64,000 nucleotides of DNA from Cordilura impudica. Taxonomy: Eukaryota; Arthropoda; Insecta; Diptera; Scathophagidae. The stretch covers positions 14,218,100-14,282,099 of the forward strand of contig OY821518.1 in the NCBI GenBank assembly GCA_963682025.1, given 5' to 3'. The number at the start of each line of letters is the position of its first letter. The first letter of the stretch is position 1. Shown piece by piece: positions 55,098-64,000 of this stretch. The notes under the pieces were generated by a model. That model had not been told where the DNA came from. It saw only the letters and a list, made by a program, of their open reading frames with translations, and made no database searches. The position numbers were made by a program, and so were the translations under genes.

Positions 55098-57000
55098 ATT
55101 AAAAAAAATTTAATTAAATTTTAAAAAATTTAGCGCCATCACACTATGCTTAGGCAACACTAACGAATTTAAGTGCTCGGGATATTCAATAATATAATGT
55201 CATAAATCCTCCCCAACTCCATACTATATACAGTCCAGTTTGAAATCCTATTTAATAGTACATGAAACATGCACAAATCTGTGGTTTTCTGGAATAACCG
55301 CGTATGTCCATTTTTGTCAGTTTTGAGTTAACGATGTCAAATATATTATTTTTTAACGCTCTTTACATGTGTTCAATTTAAAAAAAAAAAAATACTAGAG
55401 GAACCCTGCTGCTCCGCAGCATTATATTATATATAAATTTTTATAATATAATACCAAAATTTGCCAAGAGAAGCTAACGTACAGTAAAAGTAAAGTTGAT
55501 TGTCCACGCATAACTTTCCTCAAACCCAACGAATTTGCCAAGAGAAGTTAACGTACAGTAATGCCAAAATATGTCAAGATAAGTTAACGTACAGTAAAAG
55601 TAAAGTTGATTCTCCACGCATAACTTTCCTCAAACCCAACAAATTTAAGCAGTTAATAGCTCAAAAGAAGGAGCTTGATCCACTGAGTGTTCTTATACCT
55701 ACGCCAACAGCCTACGTTAATTAGAACTCTAGTTGTAGAGAATGCAAAGTTTATTCATAAATTCTTTTAGTATATAAGAAGATTGACCATTTCTGAGCTT
55801 TTTCTTTAAGTAACGATGTAACTTAAATGTTTATTAAATTAATTAGCAGCACTAACGACGTATGTCAACCTACGTTTGATCGCTGACAAATTATTTTCTC
55901 AGAAAACGACACATAGCGACATACGTTGTTATTAATGAAAAAAAATGCAATATAATTTTGGATTAGTTTTCACTTATAAAAACTTGTGTGTTTATTTCTG
56001 TTTTTTTTTTGTCACTATTATTCTTGATACGTTATTATATTCTCATCCTAAGTCCCGTTAACTTTTTGTTGACGAACAAAAAAAATCCATTTTCAAGCAA
56101 CAACAACTTATGTCTGTCTACATGGGTGGTTGCATTGGTAGTTTTCTTTTTCAAAAAAAAAACACGTTTGTCGACATAAGTTGTTTTATCTGCACACACT
56201 TTAAGTGTAATTTACATATTGTTTTTTTCGTCCTTCTCTAGGATCTATTCCTCTGAAGATTTTTGACTCATGCCCATATCTACAGGACTGTTAAATTAAA
56301 AGCTCTAAAATCTTCATATGGAGCCCATAATTTCAAATATAACGTTTTTTGGAACCCCTGAATATTTTAATTTTATGACATACGCGGTTATTCTAGAAAA
56401 CCACAGAAATTACTTTGTAAAGAAAGATACAAAAAGGTACACTCTTACATTTACGGGCCGTTTTTACCCCATTTTAATATTCGAATTTCCAAAAGATTTC
56501 GTCTCATTTGATGTTTCTATCCACAAACTATATTTTATATTCGTTTGTTTAGAAGATACCAAATGTGCAATTTTTCCCGTTTTTGGCCGTTTCTCCTCCC
56601 CTAAATATTAGAATTAGCAACAACTTCATTCTTGACTGATGCCTATGTATTCGGTGGAGTCTGTATACCAAAATTCATATGAATAGATTAATATGTTAAA
56701 AAGATGCAGAAAGGTACAATTTGTGCACGTTTTGTCCGTGGTTTCCCCTTAAATGGCCGAATTTTGAAAAAAAATTATCCTGGGCCAAATTTGTTTCTCA
56801 GATGGACTCAACACATCAAATTTCATATTCCTAGCTTCATTTCTTATCATTTTCCTCTTTTTTGTCCGCTTCAATGTACGAATTTTTTAAAATCCCTTCT
56901 TAGTGGATCTCTACGCCGAGAGAGGAACTTACAGTCCAAATATCAAGCTTCCGGAACGAATGGTTTGGGCTGGGCGATGATCACCATCGCAACTCTTTTA
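55098..57000. other. Intergenic DNA with short repeats
   Basis: A direct duplication is visible at about 55464-55530 and 55530-55640 (AACGTACAGTAAAAGTAAAG, CCACGCATAACTTTCCTCAA). The stretch CTGTGGTTTTCTGGAATAACCGCG at about 55290 occurs inverted at about 56378-56403. Neither leads to a named family. No gene is supported. Confidence 0.5.
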
Positions 57001-57210
57001 TATACATATATAGATTTAACTTTTTACCGAACAAACTATCTACTGCTTTTGGTTACTGATGAGGGTTGGTGACTCTTCCCGAAACAGCTGTATAATCTGT
57101 CATGCAGAATATAGATCAATTTTTGAAACAAATGTGCCAATGTTTTTTGCTTTATTTAAAGTAAAAACATTTGATCTTGAGCCTGAATAATTTCAAACTC
57201 AATCATTAAA

Positions 57211-57962
57211 ACAAGTAAGAAAATTATAGTCGGTCTAGACCGACTATACGATACCCTATACCATGCGTTTAGAAACCCTATCTCTTAGGCCCAACTAACT
57301 GGACATAGAAAACCAAATTTGAGTGGGATTTTTATTAATTTTTTTGGCTGCTGATATAAAAAAGTTCATATCGGATGCTATATCTATAAAGGGGCTAGAT
57401 CCAAAAATGGACCGATCCTGATCATGTTTGGTAAAGTCTCTTGTATTTTGCAAAAATATGTACAAACAAAATTTGAGAAGAATCAGTGCAATATTTTTGT
57501 TTTTTAATAGATTTAACTGAAGATCGGGCAGCAGCTCTATATGGGGTCAAAGGAATCATTTTTGGACTACTCATTAGTGGATGTAATGAACGCATACAAA
57601 CCCAATTTGAGTAAGATCTATATGACAATTTGGATCTTATGGCAATTTATGACGATTTCATATGGGTAATTTGTATGGGGGCTAGGTCTGAACATGGACC
57701 GATTCTCACCAATTTCAATAGCGTTCATCCCATGGCCGATAAAAGCTTATATACCAAATTTCATCAAATTTGCAGTTTGATTACAAGCTTTACATGGACA
57801 CACAGACGGACGGACGGACGGACGGACATTGTTAAATCAACTCAGAAAGTGATTCTGATTCGATCGGTATAATTAAAGATGGGTCTAGGTCAAATATTTT
57901 TGGTTGTTACAAACAGCAGCACAAAGTCATTATACCCAAACCACATAGTGGTATAGGGTATA
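57211..57962 (-). mobile_element. HINE family A, copy A5 (752 bp), with an exact empty site
   Basis: The hairpin is a perfect 24-base palindrome (57225-57248) around GTCGGTCTAGACCGAC. Both 13-base subterminal repeats are intact, and (GACG)n has about 5.75 units. The empty site is CATTAAAATGATAAAG at 45622-45637. Comparing the two gives an insertion between A and A (T and T on the minus strand), element ends TATACCC...CTTACTTGT, and no duplication, as expected for Helentron-type insertion. Confidence 0.93.
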
Positions 57963-58047
57963 ATGATAAAGATCGAAAATAAGATTTTTTTTTTATTTTT
58001 ATAAAAAAAAAATAAAATTAATTCTCATAATTTACTTTTATTTCCAG

Positions 58048-58196
58048 GTGAAAAACCTTATGAATGTGAAATTTGTTCAAAAAAATTTCGAGTTTCTGGC
58101 GACTTACGTCGTCATCAACGTATCCATGAACGTAAAAGACTTAAACAGGATTTACCAGATAATGAAAATGCTAATTTAGTCAAGTCTCCCGTCTGA
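58048..58196 (+). pseudogene. Duplicate last exon of the zinc-finger gene
   Basis: It keeps the acceptor (TTTATTTCCAG), the length of 149 bases, the open frame, the complete sixth finger ([10 protein letters not shown] ... LRRHQRIH) and the stop. Compared with 45715-45863 it has one silent change in the proline codon of EKP and two replacements in the tail (Leu to Pro, Asp to Asn). It lies 13.3 kb after exon 6 with no other exons nearby. It could be a dead duplicate or an alternative terminal exon; splicing from 44769 would give almost the same protein. Confidence 0.75.
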
Positions 58197-58327
58197 TAGT
58201 CACATCGTTAGTATTATTTTAAAACAATACAAAATATTTTAAGTTTTTTAATTTATTAGTTATAAAAGTATTAATAGTAGTATACTTTTTATAAGCTAAT
58301 AATACCTGTACATTTTAATTGTAGTGG

Positions 58328-58333
58328 AATAAA
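58328..58333 (+). terminator. Poly(A) signal of the duplicate last exon
   Basis: AATAAA at the same place relative to the stop as in the original. Confidence 0.55.
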
Positions 58334-58759
58334 ACGAGTTTTATATTTTATAAAAAGGAAAGAAAAATTAGGGAATTTTTTTTTAAATTTTAAAAGATTT
58401 TCACAATTGAAGTATGTATATAAAAAAACTATTTTACTGCAATTTAATAGAAACTATGATCTCAAAAAGTTTTATTTTTAAGGCAAAACAAGTTAGAAAT
58501 ATTGAATGTACTTACATTATTTTAATTACACATTAATTCCATATCGTTTTCTTGCAAAATTGCTCATAAATATATTGGATTTTTGATTGTATTATAAATA
58601 AACTTCAAAAATAAATAATTTTTTTTAATATCTTTAAAATTTTTATAAGCACTTTTTTATATGATTTCAACAACTTTTTTTATGTTTGATATTTTTACAT
58701 TATATGCATTTATTCACAGATTATTTTAAGCGTATTTTTTTTCTGCTTGAAAATTTATT

Positions 58760-59780
58760 TTGTATTTTTTTTTCGAATTATTTGTTAATTTCGTTTTTCA
58801 GACACTTTGCAATTACAAAAAACTATAACTAATATCCAATATTTTATTTTATTCATGAAAAAGTTTTATATCCTTTTCCATTTACTTATTTTTTAAATCA
58901 TTAGATTAATTACACAACTCAATTTTCTTTTCTATGCTCGTTTACTAACATATTAAAGCTTTAAATAACAAAAACACCATCTTTATGAAAAATAAATAAA
59001 CTACCGAACAATTAGAGACAGAGACCGTTACGCAAACGCAAATTGGTGCTTAAACTTCGAATTGTTTTTTCTTTCTTAATTTTATGACAAAAATTTTCTG
59101 TAAATGTTTATAGAACGCTATTAAACTTCACTAAATTATATTGAAATGCAAAAAAATATAATTTCTTATTTAATTAAACACTTCATTTATTAAGAAAACA
59201 CTTGTAGCTGTCACCCATACCGATCAAAATTTCCGCGTAAACTAAAAAGTGCAAGAAAATAAAATAAAAAGAAGACATTTGGTCTAAATGTGTATCAGAA
59301 GTTGTTATTGTTATTATAGCTTTTGAAATTTCAAAATCGGATTGTATTAACTATGATGGTAACGGAAAATGTTTGTTATACAAAAATAATGATAGTAAAG
59401 CTTTACTAGCAACAACAATATTTGATGCTCTTTTAAAATACTTACATAGAGGGTTCTCTTCATTTTGTTGCACTGTTTAGTTTACGCGCAAATTTTAGAC
59501 GGTACGGACGTCCGCTGCAGTTGTTGTCTTAGAAAAATTAAAATAAAGTTGTTAAATAAATAGAAAATTTTAATTTTATTGCATTTTTATATAATTCGTG
59601 TGTAGCTTAATAGTTTTCTATAAAAATATCATTAAAATGTTCGCAATATTAATGCGAAAAATTTGTTTATAATTTCAAGAAAATTTTGCGTATGCGTGCC
59701 GGTCGTTGTTTCTGTTTTGCTCGGTCATTCGTTGTTGGTTATATGAATAAAGAAGTATAAGTGATTTGTTGTTTTAAGCT
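58760..59780. repeat. Satellite units in inverted arrangement
   Basis: 58960-59330 holds a plus-oriented unit of the 49.8-52 kb satellite (ACGCAAACGCAAATT, ATTTCCGCGTAAACTAAAAAG-type). 59450-59770 holds a minus-oriented unit (GTTTACGCGCAAATTTTAGAC, GTATGCGTGCCGGTCG). The two units face each other across about 120 bases. Confidence 0.7.
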
Positions 59781-61182
59781 TTAATAATGTGTTAGATAAA
59801 AGAAAATATCAAAAGCAATCAAAAGGCAATCTAAGAGAAAATTAAGTAGTAAATATATAAATCTTAATGTAAGATTAAAAAAATATATGTATACATATGA
59901 CCTGGTAAGTTAAAAGGAACCTTACGTGCAAAATCAAGTTTCCGAGAAAAACATTCTCAAAGCTAACAAATCTACATTGATCACTGAATAAGTGAAAATT
60001 GTTTTTTTTTTTTTGACGTGAGATTCCTGATTCCTTTTAATTTACCAGGTCACATATAAAATAATTTGTTCAGGGTTTTTGTGTAAGCAATAAAGATAAA
60101 GTAAATGTAAATGTTAAAAAAATTAAAGTTAAAAAGATCAAATCAATAGAATGTTTTAAAGTGAGAGATTCAAAAAAAAAAAATTAACATTTTGGAAAAA
60201 GGGGAAATGTAAGTACATACTTATTTTTAGTTATTTATTTTTTTCTATAAAAATTAAATATTTTTAAAATTCACAATACTTAAATAATTTTAAAATCCGA
60301 CTTCTTTTATTTTAAAAATTACTCATACCTACTTTTTCGAATTAAAATACATTCTTAATATATCCTTTAAAGTTTATGTGGCATTTTTAATAAATATTAG
60401 TTTATATCAGTTACGCATTTCATTAATAAAAATAAACTTACGTACCAAAACTGAGTTAATATTGCAGTATTTTAATGTGAAAAATAACTTATTTAAGTTA
60501 ACCAAACAAAAATTTTATATAATAATACAGTATAAACTCGATAATCTGGATTATTCGGTAATCCAGACTGCATTTTTCAACTCATTGCATATTCCATAAT
60601 CCATATTGATTGCAAGCAAATCTATTAGCCGTGTTGCATACAAACAGTTATTTTTAATTAATATCATTGTACACCTTGAAAAATACAGTTCGAATTATGC
60701 GCTACGAATTTTTTTTAATGTGATTTGATTTTTGCACCTGCGTTTTCAGTTAAAAATTTTTAAAGAATTTAGTAGAGTTGTGAGTGGAATTTAACTTTTA
60801 ATAGTCAAATAACATATTAAAAACCTTTTTAAGTTTAAAATCAAAGGAAAAATAACACGATAATACAGATAGGGGTCAGCCAGCAATCAATTTAATACAA
60901 AATGCATTTAATATTTATTTTTTTAATTTTAACAATATTTTTTTTTACTGAATTGAACAATTACGGTTTACAAATTAGGGTTAGGTGTCGTTTGGAAGGT
61001 ATTTCAAATGTCGTGTATAAAAATTAAAATTTTTTAATTAATATGTATATCTATAATTTTTTTTTTTTTTTTGTTTTTTGAAATTTTAATTTAAATCCAA
61101 AAATATTAAACAAAAAAATATTAAAAAATCAGAAACCGCGAAGCAAACAATTTTTTATAATATGTATAACAATAACATAAAA
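59781..61182. other. AT-rich intergenic DNA
   Basis: No gene. ACCTGGTAAGTTAAAAGGAA at about 59899 and its partner TTCCTTTTAATTTACCAGGT at about 60032 form a small inverted pair around 130 bases. CAGTATAAACTCGATAATCTGG at 60528 resembles a pogo-type terminus after TA, with no partner found. Confidence 0.5.
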
Positions 61183-61960
61183 ACAAGTAAGAAAATTATA
61201 GTCGGTTTAGACCACCATATGATACCCTATACCATGCGCTTAGAGACCCTATCTCATAGGCCCAACTAACTGGACATAAAAAAATAAGCATAAACCAAAT
61301 TTGAGTGGGATTTTTATTAATTTTTTGGCTGCAGATATGAAAAAGTTTATATCGGATGCTATATCTATATGGGGACTAGGCCCAAAAATGGACCGATCCT
61401 GACCATGTTTGGCAAAGTCTCTTGTATTTTGCAAAAATATATACAAACAAAATTTGAGAAGAATCAGTGCAATATTTTTGTTTTTTGACTAATTCAACTG
61501 AAGATCGGGAAGCAGCTCTATATGGGGCCTATGACCAAGAGTTGTCCCATGGATTAATGGATGTAATAAACGCATACAAACCCAATTTGAGTAAGATCTA
61601 TATGACAATTTGGATCTTATGGCAATTTATGTCGATTTCATAGTGGTCATTTGTATGGGGGCTAAGCCTGAACATGGACCGATTATCACCAATTTCAATT
61701 GCGTTCATCTTATAGCCGATAAAAGCTTATACGCCAAATTTCATTAAAATATATTCATATTTGCGACCTGCAGTTTGATTACAAGGTTTACATGGACACA
61801 CAGATGGACGGAAGGACGGACGGACATCGTTAAATCGAATCAGTTAGTAATTATGATTCGATCGGTATAATAAAAGATGGGTCTAGGTCAAATGTTTTTG
61901 GTAGTTACAAACAGCAGCACAAAGTCATTATACACAAACCACATAGTGGTATAGGGTATA
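61183..61960 (-). mobile_element. HINE family A, copy A6
   Basis: Same structure as A1, but the hairpin is decayed (GTCGGTTTAGACCACC) and the microsatellite is short and imperfect (GACGGAAGGACGGACGGAC). The right end TGGTATAGGGTAT is intact. It appears to be the oldest complete copy in the window. Confidence 0.85.
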
Positions 61961-62280
61961 AAAAACTTTTTTAATATACTCCATCCCAATCAGCAGATCG
62001 TGTGATAATAAACTTTGAGCAAAGGCTATATCAATACCATTTAAATGATATCTAGAATTTTAGGCTAACGCACTTATGTTATGCTAGTCCACTTTAGTGA
62101 TTTTTAACGATTTTTTTTTAACAATACGCTATGTTTCTGAAACTGGCGGTCTAATAATTGAAATTTTTTTTGTAATTTTCGATATTTTTTTGAAATGCAA
62201 CTGCTCCAATTTTTATTAGTTGCTAAAACGGAGTTCACACTGCGTATAAAATGTCAAATTTTATCAGTTTAGATACAATT

Positions 62281-62600
62281 ATGCCGTTTTCTTTTCTGAC
62301 AAAAAATGTCGCCCTTTTTTTGCCCTTTTTTGGAAAAGTGTATTTTTTTATACATTCTGAATTAAGAGCAACCTTATATTATATATATCAATCGAATCAT
62401 AGGTTGAAAATATTCAAAAAAGGGGAACAATGGGGAAATATTCTCACACTATGACCTGAAAGAAGTCAATAGCTGGAATTTTTTGTGATTTACGAGGGCT
62501 CGACTTTGAGACCTTTCGATTGATGTATAAGATAAGGTCGCTCTTAATTCAGAATATACAAAAAAAGGGCGACATTTTTTGTCAGAAAAGAAAACGGCAT
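62281..62600. repeat. Foldback hairpin, 320 bp
   Basis: The arm at 62281-62397 pairs with 62513-62600. The outer 34 bases (ATGCCGTTTTCTTTTCTGAC through ATGTCGCCC) match perfectly, as do most of ATTCTGAATTAAGAGC and ATCAATCGAA. The left arm has about 28 extra bases (a second GCCCTTTTTTGG block). The loop is about 115 bases. No coding. Confidence 0.85.
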
Positions 62601-63506
62601 TAGATTCGAAATATATTTCACCTCAAAATTTAATATATTAAGGAATAGTATAAAAACAAAGCATATTTGTACATGTCTCATACACCGTTAAATAAGTCTT
62701 AAAACCCCTGTTTGATATCAAATTTGACTATTCTTACTTTGGAGCAATTTTGAGAAATTCGAAAAAATTGCTGATTGCTTTCTACGCCCTTTTTTACATT
62801 TAAATTTAAGAAGAGTCTTCCCCTGCGAGTACAAACTCATAATATCTGTTAGGAGTAAGAATTTATGAAAAACAAACCAACAACTGACCTATATGAATGG
62901 TGCCGACCGGCACGCAAACTTTAAACTTTATATACTTAAACTTTATATACTTTTTACCCTTTTTACTCCCTTTATATTAACTCGTAGTGGCTTGTCTGCC
63001 GAAAAAACTATGGATCGATATTTAACCCTTTTCCCGTGATCCAATCGAACAGAAACTTTCCAGGCGACTCGTGGCGACAATAATAAAAAAAGTATTGCAA
63101 AAAAAATTTTTTGACTGTAGAATTTACAATTGTTGAGTAAAACTGAAACGATAGGGTAAAACTTAATTTACAATGAAAGGGAGTATAATAAAAACTGGGT
63201 TTTTATGGCTTAGTTTTTTATTGTCAACATTTAAAAAAATTACATTATATACTTTTTACCCGTTTTTGTTAACATTTAAAAAAAATTACATTACATGCTT
63301 ACCCCTTTACATTACCCCTTTTTTATTGCTAACATTTAAAAATATTACAGTTAACTCTGAAGATCTGAAGATTTTAAGCTAAAAGTGGTTATTTCAAACA
63401 TGTTTATAAATATTTCGGAAATTTCTGGCCACTTTATTGTATAAAGAATTAATTTTCATTAAAACTAAATAGTTTACTTATTTTGAAAATTATTGGATTA
63501 AATAAC
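62601..63506. other. AT-rich DNA with satellite and host-repeat fragments
   Basis: About 62855-62925 is part of a satellite unit (TTATGAAAAACAAACC, GACCGGCACGCAAAC). About 62965-63110 is a host-repeat fragment (ACTCCCTTTATATTAACTCG), inverse to 54355-54465. No gene is seen. Confidence 0.55.
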
Positions 63507-63509
63507 TAA

Positions 63510-63932
63510 AGGCCAGTTTACACTATCAAACTTTGTAATACGACCCGTCAAAAAGTCGGGTAATATGAAAAGGTCATATCATGTAAAAAGCTTATGTTAT
63601 GAAATTGACAGTATGTAGGATTTTATTTTCAAAGTCCGATGGTTTTAGAAACATTTCTAGAAACTTGCCATTTTCATAGGACCAGAGTTGTTTTTTTGGT
63701 AATATTAAAAACAGGTAAACCAAAAAACAAAGAAAGTCGAAATAAAATATAAATTTGAAAATAAATTCGCTTCTTATTCTAAACAGCTGTTTTCATAAGA
63801 CTTGAGTGTGATGGTGTAAATGGCCTAAGTATGCAGAAATAATGTCGGTACGACTTTATGACAGTGTGATGAATGCATCGGATTTTTATTTCGAAAAATC
63901 ATACGAATGAGTGGTATCGTGTAAATGGGCCT
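63510..63932 (-). mobile_element. MITE family E, complete copy E2 (423 bp)
   Basis: It is the inverse of 52031-52454 over its full length, with TAA on both sides (63507-63509, 63933-63935). Its ends are AGGCCAGTTTACACTATC and the inverse of AGGCCCATTTACACGATAC. Confidence 0.88.
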
Positions 63933-63935
63933 TAA

Positions 63936-64000
63936 AACACGTCATCTTTATCTATGAAAACCGAATAAACTACCGAACATCTAGAAATATGCTGCCCAGA
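63936..64000. repeat. Satellite unit fragment at the window edge
   Basis: TATGAAAACCGAATAAACTACCGAAC matches the start of the 49.8-52 kb satellite units and 58985-59012. It runs off the window. Confidence 0.6.

Larger units (their letters stand above)
57001..58760 (+). repeat. Second copy of the 3' end of the zinc-finger gene
   Basis: 57001-57210 matches 45420-45627 (end of the last intron). A HINE follows, then 57963-58650 matches 45627-46315 (acceptor, exon 7, 3' UTR, poly(A) signal). Then 58655-58760 matches 49770-49860. Copy 1 has HINE B4 and copy 2 has HINE A5, so each insertion has its empty site in the other copy. The offset between copies is about 11.6-12.3 kb, in direct orientation. 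Confidence 0.92.

Noticed and set aside
55500..55724. 74-codon frame with repeated SNAKICQDKLTYSK-like words
   Set aside because: It arises from a local DNA duplication; no family motif, no splice context. I could not support a gene.
60526..60560. Pogo-like terminus CAGTATAAACTCG after TA
   Set aside because: No inverted partner end or transposase remnant found in the window.

Overview
This window is AT-rich nuclear DNA from an insect, most likely a higher fly (Diptera: Schizophora; a calyptrate fly is my guess). The reasons are short introns of about 50-75 bp with GTAAGT/YAG ends, many DINE-1/HINE-type Helentron-derived repeats (subterminal inverted repeats, GACG microsatellite, 3' hairpin, terminus CTTACTTGT), a LINE with an Inr/DPE-type promoter, MADF-BESS accessory genes and Tourist-type MITEs. 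Only one convincing host gene is present; almost everything else recognisable is mobile or tandem-repeat DNA.

Layout. 1-4.3 kb: AT-rich DNA with a decayed jockey-like LINE. 4.3-12.1 kb: a fragmented repeat interrupted by a HINE (5036-5833) and by a full-length RNase H-bearing LINE (6197-11590) with both reading frames open and an 11-bp target duplication. 12.6-15.2 kb: HINE pieces around a broken CR1/jockey-like LINE on the minus strand. 15.2-21.3 kb: mostly featureless, with one degraded HINE and a 342-bp Helitron. 21.3-24.7 kb: 17-bp minisatellite arrays alternating with two copies of a 1-kb block. 24.7-27.1 kb: a 2.4-kb non-autonomous Helitron carrying a 160-bp tandem array and a GC-rich minisatellite. 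28.7-39.9 kb: an inverted copy of the 4.3-12.1 kb repeat, split by a PIF/Harbinger element (30035-39515) that itself contains a CACTG-ended element with 0.4-kb terminal repeats (32143-34646) and a hAT element (36426-39502). 42.1-46.0 kb: the host gene, a seven-exon C2H2 zinc-finger protein of about 810 residues. 46.3-49.8 kb: a HINE swollen by a 2.9-kb G-free minisatellite. 49.8-59.8 kb: satellite-like repeats, MITEs, HINEs, a mariner relic, and a second copy of the last exon of the zinc-finger gene at 58048-58196. 59.8-64 kb: AT-rich DNA with one HINE, a long foldback hairpin (62281-62600) and a MITE.

The strongest result is relative-age information. Several insertions have a matching empty site elsewhere in the same window, because a repeat exists in two inverted copies and the end of the zinc-finger gene exists in two direct copies. 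These pairs fix the ends and target preferences of a LINE, two HINEs and a Harbinger element without any outside data. All family names come from motifs and structures read by eye; no database search was possible.
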